Positions 38,656 to 47,588 of a stretch of DNA of 64,000 bases are shown piece by piece; the stretch's first letter is position 1; each line of letters opens with the position of its first letter. Location of the stretch: positions 56,155 to 120,154 of the forward strand of contig DJVG01000034.1 in the NCBI GenBank assembly GCA_002441095.1, read 5' to 3'. The translations under genes were made by a program, and so were the position numbers. The DNA is from Elusimicrobia bacterium UBA6262. Lineage in GTDB: Bacteria; CAYTYR01; UBA6262. The notes beneath the pieces were generated by a model. That model saw only the letters and a program-made list of their open reading frames with translations. It did not search any database and was not told where the DNA came from.

Positions 38656-39447
38656 CTATTTTTTCGCCATTAGACTTCTGACAAACCTGCCTACTTTTGC
38701 GACCAGGTCCTTTTTCCCGATATTTTTTTCGATGATGCTGACTATTGCACTGCCGACTATTACCCCGTCAAACCAGGCAGACAGTTGTTTCACCTGCCGG
38801 GCATTGGAAACGCCAAATCCGACAGCAACAGGCTGGTTAATATAGCGTCTTAATGACTGGGCATGCCTGCCGATATCCTGCGGCAGGCTGGTCCTGGCCC
38901 CGGTGATACCGGTAACTGATACATAATACACAAATCCGGCAGACTCTTTGTTGATCAGCGCTAACCTTTTCCCGCTGGTGAGCGGTGATACTAAATAAAC
39001 CGGAGCGAGCTTGTGCTTTTTTAGTATCCTGCTGGCTGCCCGGCCGCTTTCCGGCAACAGGTCAGGAATTATAAAGCCATCTACTCCTGATTTCACTGCC
39101 GCCTGAGCCAGCTTTTCCAGGCCAAACTGGTATACAGGATTAAAATAAGTCATCAATAATATCGGGATCTGGCTTTTCTCCCTGAGCTGGCGCACCAGGC
39201 CAAGAATATCCGCCAGGGAAGTATTATTTTTTAATGAACGCAAAGCAGCCCGCTGGATAGTCGGGCCATCAGCGATCGGATCACTAAAAGGGACACCCAG
39301 CTCAATGATATCTGCCCCATTCTTTTCCAGCTCCAGGACCAATTCGCCGGTAGTACGCAGGTTCGGGTCTCCGGCGCAAATATACGTTATCAGCGCTTTT
39401 TTATGCTTCTTTTTTAACTCTTTAAATTTTGCATCTATGCGATTCAT
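38656..39447 (-). CDS. trpA: Tryptophan synthase alpha subunit
   Basis: 263 residues. ADIIELGVPFSDPIADGPTIQRA contains both catalytic acids (Glu and Asp); LMTYFNPVYQFG, GFIIPDLLPE and YVSVTGITGART follow. It cleaves indole-3-glycerol phosphate to indole, which is channelled to TrpB. The trpB gene is directly upstream, separated by a repeat-filled spacer of about 100 bp. Confidence 0.95.
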   Translation of the reverse strand: MNRIDAKFKELKKKHKKALITYICAGDPNLRTTGELVLELEKNGADIIELGVPFSDPIADGPTIQRAALRSLKNNTSLADILGLVRQLREKSQIPILLMTYFNPVYQFGLEKLAQAAVKSGVDGFIIPDLLPESGRAASRILKKHKLAPVYLVSPLTSGKRLALINKESAGFVYYVSVTGITGARTSLPQDIGRHAQSLRRYINQPVAVGFGVSNARQVKQLSAWFDGVIVGSAIVSIIEKNIGKKDLVAKVGRFVRSLMAKK

Positions 39448-39457
39448 ATTTAACCCT

Positions 39458-39548
39458 AGCTCTTAAGCTGTAGAAGTACAACAAGAAGTTCAGCAAGCTG
39501 TACAGCTGTAGAGAAGCAAACTTCTTTACAGCTTTATAGCTCTACACC
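39458..39548. repeat. Inverted octamer repeat between trpB and trpA
   Basis: The right arm reads as 8-nt units CTTCTTTA, CAGCTTTA, TAGCTCTA, CACCTATA. The left arm has the complementary AAGCTGTA, CAGCTGTA and GAGAAG words. The same family fills the hisB-hisH spacer at 50884-50978. Confidence 0.72.
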
Positions 39549-40732
39549 TATAAACTTTCTTCTCTCTTCATTATCTGTTCCATATCTTTATCCCCGCGCC
39601 CGGAAAGGCAAACAATGATTATTTTGTTCTTATCCAGCTTGGGGGCGATCTTTTTCAAATAAGCCAGGGCATGAGAACTCTCTAAAGCCGGTAAAATACC
39701 TTCCTGCCTGGCCAGCAAGTCAAAAGCAACCAGCGCTTCCTGGTCCGTAGCATTGACATACTCTGCCCGTCCAGTGTATTTATAATAGCTGTGCTCCGGC
39801 CCCACTCCGGGATAATCCAGCCCGGCAGCGATAGAATGCGTCGGCGAAACCTGCCCATTCTTATCCTGTAACAAATATGATTTAGAGCCATGCAGGATAC
39901 CAATAGTGCCTTTAGCCATGGTCGCGGCAGTATGCGGTTTGTTCACTCCTGCCCCGGCAGCTTCCACACCGATAAATTTGACTTTTTTATCATTATAAAA
40001 CGGATAAAACAGGCCGATAGCATTACTGCCGCCATTAACACAGGCCAGTAAATAATCAGGTAACCGTTTTTCCGCTTTTAAGATCTGCTTTTTCGCTTCC
40101 CGGCCGATCACTGTCTGGAAATCCCTGACGATCAGCGGGAACGGATGCGGCCCGGCGCAGGATCCCAGCATATAATGCGTAGAACGGACATTAGTCACCC
40201 AGTCTCTCAGGGCTTCGTTCATCGCGTCTTTCAGGGTCTGGCTACCGCTGGTCACAGGGATCACTTTGGTGCCCAGTTTCTGCATCCGATACACATTCAG
40301 TTTCTGCCGCTCGATATCTTCTGCTCCCATATAAACTTCGCATTGCAGTTTAAACAATGCTGCGACAGTAGCCACAGCTACGCCATGCTGACCAGCGCCG
40401 GTCTCGGCGATTATTCTTTTCTTCCCCATGCGTAAGGCCAACAAGGCTTGCCCTATTGTATTATTAATTTTATGGGCGCCGGTATGGGCCAGGTCTTCCC
40501 TTTTTAAATAAATTTTAGCGCCGCCATACAAGCTGGTCAGGTTCCTGGCAAAATATAATGGCGTAGGACGGCCGGCATATTCAGCCAGATAATAAGCCAG
40601 TTCTTTTTTAAAAGCGGCATTATTCTTCACCTGGCAGTATATTGTTTCCAGTTCTGCCAGTGCCGGCATCAATGTTTCCGGCACGTACTTTCCGCCGAAA
40701 GGGCCAAAATATCCATTCCTGTCTGGTAACAT
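39548..40732 (-). CDS. trpB: Tryptophan synthase beta subunit (TrpB1 type)
   Basis: 394 residues. [33 protein letters not shown] with the PLP lysine, [10 protein letters not shown] with the catalytic Glu and [12 protein letters not shown] are typical TrpB1. The PLP-phosphate loop reads [10 protein letters not shown] where CVGGGSN is usual, so its first Gly is Asn. It condenses indole with serine to tryptophan in complex with TrpA. A second TrpB (TrpB2) lies upstream in the same operon. Confidence 0.94.
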   Translation of the reverse strand: MLPDRNGYFGPFGGKYVPETLMPALAELETIYCQVKNNAAFKKELAYYLAEYAGRPTPLYFARNLTSLYGGAKIYLKREDLAHTGAHKINNTIGQALLALRMGKKRIIAETGAGQHGVAVATVAALFKLQCEVYMGAEDIERQKLNVYRMQKLGTKVIPVTSGSQTLKDAMNEALRDWVTNVRSTHYMLGSCAGPHPFPLIVRDFQTVIGREAKKQILKAEKRLPDYLLACVNGGSNAIGLFYPFYNDKKVKFIGVEAAGAGVNKPHTAATMAKGTIGILHGSKSYLLQDKNGQVSPTHSIAAGLDYPGVGPEHSYYKYTGRAEYVNATDQEALVAFDLLARQEGILPALESSHALAYLKKIAPKLDKNKIIIVCLSGRGDKDMEQIMKREESL

Positions 40733-40748
40733 CTAAACCTCAAAAGAA

Positions 40749-40845
40749 GTTGCGAGTTTCCAGTTTCAAGTTGCGAGTTTTGGATAAATGCTTTTTAAAT
40801 AATAAACCTTAACTCGCAAACTCGTAATCCGCAACCTGTCAACTG
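40749..40845. repeat. Inverted heptamer repeat between trpF and trpB
   Basis: The left arm has GTTGCGA, GTTTCCA, GTTTCAA, GTTGCGA, GTT. The right arm has AACTCGC, AAACTCG, TAATCCGC, AACCTGTC, AACT. The loop is about 25 nt. The closest relative is the copy at 38567. Confidence 0.75.
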
Positions 40846-41474
40846 TTTTTAGCTTTGGTAATAAAGTCTTTCATTTTGTCGTAATCTTTGCGCTTGGGCG
40901 AACGCTCTATCCCGCTGGCCACATCAGCAGCAAAAGGTTTTACTTTGTCCATTGCTTCCTGCACATTTTCCGGGGTCAGCCCGCCAGCCAGGAATACCGG
41001 TTTTCCCAATTCCTTGGCTTTCACTGCCAGGTCCCAGTTGAAAATCGCCCCGGTTCCGCCGGCTACATCTTCCACATACGCATCCAGCAAGAAATAATCA
41101 GCTATTTCCAGGTATGGTCTCAGCGCGTCAAGTATTGTTTCATCCTTGACCCTGAAAGCCTTGATTATTTTTATTCCGGGTATTGCCTCTTTTAATTGCC
41201 GGCAATATTCTACGGTTTCATCTCCATGCAGCTGGACCAGTGCCAAATTTAATTTCTTGACCAGCTTAATTATGTTCTTGCTGTCTTCATTGACAAAAAC
41301 ACCGACGCTGGAAACAAAAGGAGGTATCTCCTTCAGTATCTCTAAAGCATTTTGGGGCGAAATCTTTCTTGGACTATCTTTATAAAAGTTTAATCCAATG
41401 AAATCCGCCCCTAAATTAGCCGCCCAGGTCGCATCCTGCGCACAGGTTATGCCGCAAATTTTAGTTTTTACCAA
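40839..41474 (-). CDS. trpF: Phosphoribosylanthranilate isomerase
   Basis: 211 residues if started at the TTG at 41474, which has GGGAAGG 4 nt upstream and gives VKTKICGIT at the N-terminus as in other TrpF; the longer frame to 41519 has no ribosome site. LVQLHGDETVEYC, AYVEDVAGGTGAIFNWDLA and LAGGLTPENV are family motifs. It isomerises N-(5-phosphoribosyl)anthranilate in tryptophan synthesis. The start is 68 bp after the trpB2 stop. Confidence 0.92.
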   Translation of the reverse strand: MVKTKICGITCAQDATWAANLGADFIGLNFYKDSPRKISPQNALEILKEIPPFVSSVGVFVNEDSKNIIKLVKKLNLALVQLHGDETVEYCRQLKEAIPGIKIIKAFRVKDETILDALRPYLEIADYFLLDAYVEDVAGGTGAIFNWDLAVKAKELGKPVFLAGGLTPENVQEAMDKVKPFAADVASGIERSPKRKDYDKMKDFITKAKNS

Positions 41475-41542
41475 TATACCTTCCCAATGTTTATTTTTAA
41501 TCTGTGCTGCGCCCGCCAACGCATTAGTGGCGGGTAATCGTT

Positions 41543-42898
41543 TTACTCTACTTTTGGGAGGTGTTTTAACGCCTCTTTCACTTTTTCCGTAGGATACTCA
41601 TAGTCTTCCAGCTGCTTGCTGAAATACTTATCATAGCTGGTCATGTCAAAGTGTCCATGTCCGCTCAGGTTGAAGACGATGCACTTGGCTTCATTGTTCT
41701 TTTTGCACTGCAAAGCCTCATCGATCGCTACCCTGATCGCATGGGATGATTCCGGAGCCGGGATAATGCCTTCGGTCCGGGCAAACTGTACCGCAGCTTC
41801 AAAGCATGGGTTCTGGTGCACAGCCCTGGCTTCGACCAAACCTGTCTTCACAGCCAAGCTTACTAATGGGGAGCACCCATGATATCTCAGTCCTCCGGCA
41901 TGGATTCCCGGCGGCATGAAAGTGTGGCCAAGCGTATACATTTTCAGTAACGGGGTTAACCCGACAGTATCACCGAAATCATAGGTGAACGGCCCTTTGG
42001 TCAGGGTCGGGCAGCTATGCGGCTCCACAGCGATCATCTTGATATCCTGGCCTTTTTTCTTATCCGGCACGAACGGGAAAACAAACCCGGCAAAATTACT
42101 GCCACCACCGACACAACCTATTAGTATATCGGCTTTATCGCCGGCTTTTTTCAGTTGCTCCCTGGTTTCCAATCCGATAATGGTCTGATGCAGCATTACG
42201 TGGTTCAGTACACTACCCAGGGCATATTTAGCATCATCATGCGTGGCTGCATCTTCCACTGCTTCACTGATAGCCATCCCCAGTGAACCATTAGAATTCG
42301 GATCCTCTTTTAAAAACGCTCTTCCGGAATTAGTCTTATCAGAGGGTGAGGCAAAAGCTTCTCCACCCCAAGCCTGCATCATAAATTTACGGTAAGGCTT
42401 CTGGTCAAAACTGACTCTTACCATATAAACAGTGCATTTAAGATCAAACAAAGCAGTAGCAAAAGATAACGCACTGCCCCATTGGCCGGCGCCAGTCTCT
42501 GTGCAGAGTCTCTTGACTCCTTCTTTTTTGTTGTAATAAGCCTGGGCAACGGCTGTGTTCGGTTTATGACTGCCAGGGGGGCTCACGCTTTCATTTTTGT
42601 AATATATCCTGGCCGGTGTTCCCAATGCTTTTTCCAGGCGGTGCGCCCGGACCAGGGGAGTCGGACGCCATATTTTCAAAATATCAGCAACTTCCTGAGG
42701 TATTTCTATCCATGGTTCCTGGGACATTTCCTGTTTAATCAACTCCATCGGGAAGATTGGCGTAAAATCAGCGGCTTCAGCCGGTTTTCCGGTTTTCGGG
42801 TTCAGAGGCGGTGCCAGCTGTTCCGGCAGGTCCGGCGCCACGTTATACCAGGCTTTGGGCATTTCGCTCTCATTGAGCAAGATCTTGGTATCAGTCAT
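41543..42898 (-). CDS. trpB2: TrpB2-type tryptophan synthase beta-like protein
   Basis: 451 residues from the ATG at 42898, with GAGAGGAG 8 nt upstream; the TTG at 42916 overlaps that site. The TrpB2 signatures are the extended N-terminus, [37 protein letters not shown] with the PLP lysine, [13 protein letters not shown] and [10 protein letters not shown]. TrpB2 enzymes make tryptophan from indole and serine, and some use phosphoserine or act without TrpA. The operon also has a TrpB1. Confidence 0.93.
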   Translation of the reverse strand: MTDTKILLNESEMPKAWYNVAPDLPEQLAPPLNPKTGKPAEAADFTPIFPMELIKQEMSQEPWIEIPQEVADILKIWRPTPLVRAHRLEKALGTPARIYYKNESVSPPGSHKPNTAVAQAYYNKKEGVKRLCTETGAGQWGSALSFATALFDLKCTVYMVRVSFDQKPYRKFMMQAWGGEAFASPSDKTNSGRAFLKEDPNSNGSLGMAISEAVEDAATHDDAKYALGSVLNHVMLHQTIIGLETREQLKKAGDKADILIGCVGGGSNFAGFVFPFVPDKKKGQDIKMIAVEPHSCPTLTKGPFTYDFGDTVGLTPLLKMYTLGHTFMPPGIHAGGLRYHGCSPLVSLAVKTGLVEARAVHQNPCFEAAVQFARTEGIIPAPESSHAIRVAIDEALQCKKNNEAKCIVFNLSGHGHFDMTSYDKYFSKQLEDYEYPTEKVKEALKHLPKVE

Positions 42899-42928
42899 AG
42901 ACGATACTCCTCTCAAAAAATAGTTTTT

Positions 42929-43717
42929 CTACTTACTCATCAGCTCTTTTAAAGCCTTGCCAATATTGTCTTTTTTCTCCAACAGATAATGTCCAATTAG
43001 TATAGCATTTATATCCATTTCTTTCAACAGTTTTATGTCTGCTTTTGACCGTATCCCGCTCTCGCTGACTACGACCTTCCCTTTGGGTATTTTAGGCCGT
43101 AATTTCACGGTATTATTAATATCCACTTTCAGGGTAGCCAGGCTCCGGTTATTAATACCAATGATCTGGGCATCTGTATCCAGGACTTTCTTGAGATCAT
43201 GTTCAGTATGCACCTCAACCAGGCAATGTAATCCCAGGCCTTTGGCTATATCGAGGAACTTCTGCAGCTCGCTGGTAAATAAAAGGCTGGCGATAAGCAG
43301 GACCGCGTCAGCGCCGTAAAACCGGGATTCATAGATCTGGTATTCATCAATAATAAAATCCTTGCGCAAAACCGGCAGGGTAGTGACTTCCTTGACTACT
43401 GAAAGATGATAAATATCCCCTTGAAAATAGTTTTCCTCGGTCAAGACGGAAATAGCATCAGCGTCATATGTTTCATAGGTCCGGGCTATCTTGCCGGGAT
43501 TATAGTTCTCCACTATCAGGCCGGCACTGGGAGAAGCTTTTTTAGCTTCAGCTATCACATGCAAGGTATCCTTGGGCACGGAAATGGCAGTCTTAAAATT
43601 CCTGATCGGGGTGTGCTTATTGATCAGTTTGCCTTGCAACTCCCAAAGCGAAATCGACTGTTTAGCTAAAGCGACGGATTTCTTTTTCGAATCGATGAAT
43701 TTCTGCATTATACCCAT
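42929..43717 (-). CDS. trpC: Indole-3-glycerol phosphate synthase
   Basis: 262 residues. IAEAKKASPSAGLI, FQGDIYHLSVVKEVTTLPVLRKDFIIDEYQIYES, GINNRSLATLKVD and VSESGIRSKADI are all standard TrpC. It closes the indole ring from the carboxyphenylamino-deoxyribulose phosphate. AGG lies 8 nt before the ATG; an internal ATG at 43708 is possible. Confidence 0.95.
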   Translation of the reverse strand: MGIMQKFIDSKKKSVALAKQSISLWELQGKLINKHTPIRNFKTAISVPKDTLHVIAEAKKASPSAGLIVENYNPGKIARTYETYDADAISVLTEENYFQGDIYHLSVVKEVTTLPVLRKDFIIDEYQIYESRFYGADAVLLIASLLFTSELQKFLDIAKGLGLHCLVEVHTEHDLKKVLDTDAQIIGINNRSLATLKVDINNTVKLRPKIPKGKVVVSESGIRSKADIKLLKEMDINAILIGHYLLEKKDNIGKALKELMSK

Positions 43718-43734
43718 AAGTTAAACCTAATCTC

Positions 43735-43848
43735 CAAATCTAAATAACAAAATCCAAATAAAGTCCAAAATCCCAATCTTAAATATTTTTTAATGATTAT
43801 TGGGTTTTTATTTGTCATTTGACATTTGTCATTGGTCATTTTTTTTAT
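43735..43848. repeat. Degenerate heptamer repeats between trpD and trpC
   Basis: At 43818-43839 the units GTCATTT, GACATTT, GTCATTG and GTCATTT follow with a 7-nt period. At 43739-43775 the AT-rich words AAATCCAAA, AAGTCCAAA and AAATCCCAA appear. The two halves do not pair well with each other. Confidence 0.6.
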
Positions 43849-44896
43849 TCGTATATTTCTTTAAAAGTTCCAGCTTTCCCATGGCTTTCCCTGAATCAAT
43901 ACTCTCGCTGGCAATTTTTATACCGCTTTCCATCGTCGGAGCCTTATCGCCCACATAGATGGCTGCTGCTGCGTTCAAAAGAACAATATCCCGTTTGGGT
44001 CCTTTTTCACCTTTGAGGACATTGAGGATGATCTGGGCGTTTTCCTGGGCATTACCGCCGCGAATATCAGCTAAAGTAACGGCTTTCATACCGAACTGTT
44101 CCGGGGTGATATCATAGCTCTTGACCTGGCCATCCTTCAGCTCTGCTATCCTGGTCGGCCCGGTTATTGAAATTTCATCAATAGCATCTTTGCCATGTAC
44201 CACCATCGCCCTTTTCACTCCCAGGTTCCCGAGGACTTTTGCCATTATCTCGCAGAGATGTTCGCTATATACACCCAACACCTGGGCAGTAGCTTTGGCT
44301 GGATTTGATAGCGGCCCCAGGATATTGAAAATAGTGCGGATACCGATCTGTTTGCGCGGGCCGGCCGCAAATTTCATCGCCCCGTGCAGTAAAGGCGCAA
44401 AAAGAAAACCAATACCTACTTCATTCAGGCATTTTTCCACTTCCGCCGGAGATATATTAAGATTTACACCAAGGGTCTCAATCACATCAGCGCTGCCGCA
44501 CAAGGAAGAAACTGAACGATTACCATGTTTGGCCACTTTCAAACCTGCCCCGGCAACCACAAAAGCGCTGGCTGTGGAAATATTGAAAGTATTGGTCTTG
44601 TCGCCGCCAGTGCCACAGGTGTCAATGATCGTTTCCCGGTCAATATTGATATCATCACGGTCCAGGTCTACTACACCGTTACCGGCGATCCTGATCGGAG
44701 TAGCGTGCTCACGCATGACTTTGGCGCAACCGGTGATCTCTGCCACGCTTTCGCCCTTCAGGCGCAAAGCAGTGATAAAAGCGCCAATCTGCGCTTCAGT
44801 CGCCTCGCCGTTCATGATCTCATCCATCACGGCCATTGCTTCCTGCTCGGTCAGATCCTGCTTTTCCACGATTTTCCCGATCGCTTCTTTAATCAT
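43829..44896 (-). CDS. trpD: Anthranilate phosphoribosyltransferase
   Basis: 355 residues from the ATG at 44896; the in-frame GTG at 44908 lies inside the AAAGGTG ribosome site. [61 protein letters not shown] and [10 protein letters not shown] mark the family. It joins phosphoribosyl diphosphate to anthranilate. The C-terminal tail is encoded by the start of the GTCATTT repeat, so the stop may have moved with the repeat. Confidence 0.95.
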   Translation of the reverse strand: MIKEAIGKIVEKQDLTEQEAMAVMDEIMNGEATEAQIGAFITALRLKGESVAEITGCAKVMREHATPIRIAGNGVVDLDRDDINIDRETIIDTCGTGGDKTNTFNISTASAFVVAGAGLKVAKHGNRSVSSLCGSADVIETLGVNLNISPAEVEKCLNEVGIGFLFAPLLHGAMKFAAGPRKQIGIRTIFNILGPLSNPAKATAQVLGVYSEHLCEIMAKVLGNLGVKRAMVVHGKDAIDEISITGPTRIAELKDGQVKSYDITPEQFGMKAVTLADIRGGNAQENAQIILNVLKGEKGPKRDIVLLNAAAAIYVGDKAPTMESGIKIASESIDSGKAMGKLELLKKYTNKKNDQ

Positions 44897-44920
44897 AGTT
44901 TTTTTCACCTTTGATTTTAA

Positions 44921-44951
44921 CTGCTATCCGCCGACTGCGAACTGCCAACGG
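44921..44951. repeat. Single-arm heptamer repeat between the Trm112-like gene and trpD
   Basis: Words CTGCTATCCGC, GACTGCG, AACTGCC, AACGGCC with about a 7-nt period. This matches the right-arm words at 30727-30760 without a left arm. Confidence 0.55.
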
Positions 44952-44954
44952 CCC

Positions 44955-45110
44955 TTACTTTTCCGCTTCTTCTACCAGCATGACGGGGATGCCGTCCTTA
45001 ATCGGATATTTCTTGCCGCATTTCTGGCAGATGATCTTATTATCTTTTTCTACGACATTACCTTTGCAATCAGGGCAAGCCATAATTTCCAGTAAACTTT
45101 TTTCAACCAT
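44955..45110 (-). CDS. Trm112/YcaR-like zinc-ribbon small protein
   Basis: 51 residues, starting MVEKSLLEIMACPDCKG and ending MLVEEAEK. Two cysteine pairs, CPDC (12-15) and CQKC (28-31), form a zinc ribbon, and YPIKDGIPVML is the conserved Trm112/UPF0434 tail. In E. coli the relative YcaR sits with lpxK and kdsB; in eukaryotes and archaea Trm112 activates methyltransferases. GGGGGG lies 5 nt before the ATG. It is wedged between trpG (9 bp) and trpD; no trp role is known for the family. Confidence 0.88.
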   Translation of the reverse strand: MVEKSLLEIMACPDCKGNVVEKDNKIICQKCGKKYPIKDGIPVMLVEEAEK

Positions 45111-45119
45111 GATTCCCCC

Positions 45120-45683
45120 CTATAACTTAATAAAATTATCCAGTATATTTTTGCCTTCTTTGGTCAAAATGGATTCCGGGTGGAACTGCACTCCATACAC
45201 GGCATATTTCTTATGCCGCAGGCCCATGATCTCTTTTTCTTTGGTCTCAGCCGTGATCTCCAGGCACGCTGGCAGGCTTTTGCGTTCTACTATCAGCGAA
45301 TGATACCGGGTGGCTTCAAAAGGATTAGTTAATCCGTTGAATATTTCCTTGCCCTTGTGGTAAATCAATGAGGTTTTGCCATGCATCAACCGGCCAGCCC
45401 TGACGATCTTACCGCCAAAAGCATACCCGATCGCCTGATGTCCAAGGCACACGCCTAAGATTGGGATCTTACCGGCATATTCCCGTATAACTCCTACGGA
45501 AATACCAGCTTCTGCCGGCGACCCAGGGCCGGGAGAAACTACTATACGGCGCGGTTTGTATTTTTTTACTTCAGCAACTGTAATTTCGTCATTACGGACG
45601 ACTTTAAGTTCCTGGCCCAACTCCCCCAGGTACTGCACCAGGTTATAAGTAAATGAATCATAATTATCGATCATTAGTATCAC
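45120..45683 (-). CDS. trpG: Anthranilate synthase glutamine amidotransferase component
   Basis: 187 residues. [49 protein letters not shown] with the nucleophilic Cys, and GVQFHPESI with the His/Glu pair. It supplies ammonia to TrpE and may also serve PabB for folate. The GTG at 45683 is preferred because AGAGG lies 6 nt before it, within the tandem repeat upstream; ATG 45674 would be too far away. Confidence 0.94.
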   Translation of the reverse strand: MILMIDNYDSFTYNLVQYLGELGQELKVVRNDEITVAEVKKYKPRRIVVSPGPGSPAEAGISVGVIREYAGKIPILGVCLGHQAIGYAFGGKIVRAGRLMHGKTSLIYHKGKEIFNGLTNPFEATRYHSLIVERKSLPACLEITAETKEKEIMGLRHKKYAVYGVQFHPESILTKEGKNILDNFIKL

Positions 45684-45744
45684 TTTACACCTCTACACCT
45701 TTACACCTGACATTCAGCTTTCAGCATTTAGCATTCAGCTGTTC
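45684..45744. repeat. Tandem repeats between trpE and trpG carrying the trpG ribosome site
   Basis: Two period types abut. The 8-nt units CTTTACAC, CTCTACAC, CTTTACAC (45689-45712) read AGGTGTAGAGGTGTAAAG on the coding strand and include the trpG Shine-Dalgarno site. Beyond them, the 7-nt units CATTCAG, CTTTCAG, CATTTAG, CATTCAG reach the trpE stop. Confidence 0.7.
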
Positions 45745-47235
45745 CTACTCCAGTCCTTCTTCTGCCATTTCCACTGCCTTCACCATTGCCCTGGCCTTAT
45801 TCACTGTCTCCTGGTACTCCTTAGCTGGGTCACTGTCTGCGACAATACCAGCCCCAGCCTGCACATAAGCATTATCACCCTTGATGATTATCGTCCGAAT
45901 AGTAATACAGGCATCCAGGTTACCGCTGAAGGAAAAATAGCCCACACATCCGGCATAAGGCCCGCGTTTGACTGGTTCCAGTTCATCAATGATCTCCATC
46001 GCCCGTATCTTCGGCGCCCCGGATACAGTCCCAGCCGGGAAACAAGCCCGTAAGACGTCAAAAGAGTTTTTTCCGCGGCTCAATTTGCCGACCACATCTG
46101 AGACTATATGCTGAACATGGGAATATTTCTCGATCACCATTAACTCCGGCACCTTAACTGTATGAAAATCGCAAACCCGGCCGATATCATTGCGCCCCAG
46201 GTCAACCAGCATAATATGCTCAGCCCGTTCTTTCGGGTCAGCCAGCAGCTGCTTTTCCAATAAAATATCTTCTTCGTCTGTTTTGCCCCGCGGCCGCGTA
46301 CCAGCAATTGGCCGGACTTCCACTGTGCCCTCTTCTTCACGCACCAGGATCTCGGGAGATGTACCGACGAGATATTCCCCATTGCATTTCAGGAAATACA
46401 TATAGCTGGACGGGTTAATCCTCCGCAAGGAGCGGTAAATATCAAAAGGACTGGATTTGATCTTCATTTTAAAGCGCTGTGACAACACCACCTGAATAAT
46501 ATCTCCGGCCTTGATATATTCTTTGGCTTTAACGATCATTTTTTTGAAAGCTGCTAAGGTAAAATTAGATTCCATTTTTAAAGCTGGTTTAAGGTGTGGT
46601 TTGTGCAGCGGGATCTCTGCCGGCTTACGCAGTAGGGCGATCAGCTTATCTATCTTGGCGCAGGCTTCTTTATATACTTTCTGTTCATTTTTTTCCACAT
46701 GAGCGCAGGATACTACCTTGATCGTATGGTTCACATGGTCAAAGATGAGGATAGTATCCGTGAACATAAAGACACTGTCAGCCAGTTTCAGGTCATCCGG
46801 GTTCTGGTCAGTTTTTTTGAGACACGGCTCAAAGAAGCGCACCATATCATAACCCATATAACCGACTGCCCCGCCATAAAAACGCGGCAAGCCCCGGTGA
46901 TGCACCGGCCGGTAGTCTTTCATCAATTGCTGCAGGATATAGAGCGGATCATTGCCTTTCAGATCAATATTTATGTTTATACCTTTACAGATAATCCTGG
47001 CCTGGCCGCCTTTGGATTCCAGAATAATGGAAGGACTGGCAGAAATAAAGGAATAGCGCCCTAATTTCTCGCCCCCTTCCACGCTTTCCAGCAGATAAGC
47101 ATACTTGGCGTCCTGGGATATCTTGTAAAACGCAGATACCGGTGTTTCCATATCTGCCAGGATCTCTTTGTAAACCGGTATTAAATTATATTTTTTCGCT
47201 AATTTCTTAAATTCTTTAAATTCTGGGTAAAACAT
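45745..47235 (-). CDS. trpE: Anthranilate synthase component I
   Basis: 496 residues. YLLESVEGGEKLGRYSFI includes the LLES motif that binds feedback-inhibiting tryptophan. VVLSQRFKMKI, SPEILVREEEGTVEVRPIAGTRPRG, HIMLVDLGRNDIGRVC and FPAGTVSGAPKIRAMEII are chorismate-binding signatures. It makes anthranilate from chorismate with TrpG. GAGG is 5 nt before the ATG. It is the first gene of the trp operon. Confidence 0.96.
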   Translation of the reverse strand: MFYPEFKEFKKLAKKYNLIPVYKEILADMETPVSAFYKISQDAKYAYLLESVEGGEKLGRYSFISASPSIILESKGGQARIICKGININIDLKGNDPLYILQQLMKDYRPVHHRGLPRFYGGAVGYMGYDMVRFFEPCLKKTDQNPDDLKLADSVFMFTDTILIFDHVNHTIKVVSCAHVEKNEQKVYKEACAKIDKLIALLRKPAEIPLHKPHLKPALKMESNFTLAAFKKMIVKAKEYIKAGDIIQVVLSQRFKMKIKSSPFDIYRSLRRINPSSYMYFLKCNGEYLVGTSPEILVREEEGTVEVRPIAGTRPRGKTDEEDILLEKQLLADPKERAEHIMLVDLGRNDIGRVCDFHTVKVPELMVIEKYSHVQHIVSDVVGKLSRGKNSFDVLRACFPAGTVSGAPKIRAMEIIDELEPVKRGPYAGCVGYFSFSGNLDACITIRTIIIKGDNAYVQAGAGIVADSDPAKEYQETVNKARAMVKAVEMAEEGLE

Positions 47236-47257
47236 CTTAACCTCATATTATTTAATT

Positions 47258-47287
47258 AGTATTTTCCGTGTATCAGGTAACTGTCAC
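47258..47287 (-). promoter_or_regulatory. Weak sigma70-like promoter candidate for trpE
   Basis: On the coding strand GTGACA (47287-47282) is separated by 18 bp from AATACT (47263-47258), about 23 bp before the trpE ATG. The -35 lies inside the left arm of the fold-back element. The match is modest. Confidence 0.3.
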
Positions 47288-47470
47288 TATTTGTTCGCTC
47301 CAGTGTCGATTTTTAGCGTCAAAGGTCTTGCGTCAACTCGGTGCCGAGAAACTCGCCCCTTGGGCTCAGACAATCTCGGCATCCAGCAGCCAAAGATACC
47401 CTCGTTGCTTGCAAGCATGCTTTGACTAAAATCGACAAGCTCGCTCAAAATAATGACAAGTTCCCTGATC
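47271..47470. repeat. 200-bp fold-back (MITE-like) element upstream of trpE
   Basis: The left terminus (47271-47324) and right terminus (47420-47470) are about 50-nt imperfect inverted repeats: TATCAGGTAACTGTCA pairs with TGACAAGTTCCCTGATC, and GTCGATTTTTAGCGTCAAAG with CTTTGACTAAAATCGAC. Internally GTGCCGAGA (47341) pairs with TCTCGGCAT, and there is a 12-nt palindrome TGCTTGCAAGCA. No transposase is present. Confidence 0.65.
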
Positions 47471-47547
47471 TGTATGGTTGCCGTTATCATCAGAGTAACT
47501 GGGGGTGGCGAGGGTTTGATTTTTGCCAGGGTTATTGATGCTTTTGT

Positions 47548-47567
47548 CCCGATATAGTTATATCGGG
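47548..47567. terminator. Hairpin after hisI (possible his operon terminator)
   Basis: CCCGATATA and TATATCGGG form a perfect 9-bp stem with a 2-nt spacer (47548-47567), about 22 nt beyond the hisI stop. No strong U-run follows on the coding strand, so termination is only possible. Confidence 0.4.
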
Positions 47568-47588
47568 AAGACAGGACCCCAAGTAAAC

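Larger units (their letters stand above)
47236..47588 (-). other. 353-bp spacer between hisI and trpE
   Basis: The longest gene-free stretch in the window. From the hisI side it contains a perfect 9-bp hairpin (47548-47567), a 200-bp fold-back element (47271-47470) and a weak promoter-like pair just before trpE. I found no Trp-codon-rich leader peptide, T-box or attenuator with a U-run. Confidence 0.6.

Noticed and set aside
47287..47490. 67-residue frame within the fold-back element upstream of trpE
   Set aside because: It is encoded by the inverted-repeat element, shows no similarity to a transposase and has no ribosome site.
47236..47588. T-box or Trp attenuator upstream of trpE
   Set aside because: No T-box core sequence, no leader peptide with consecutive Trp codons and no terminator with a U-run were found.
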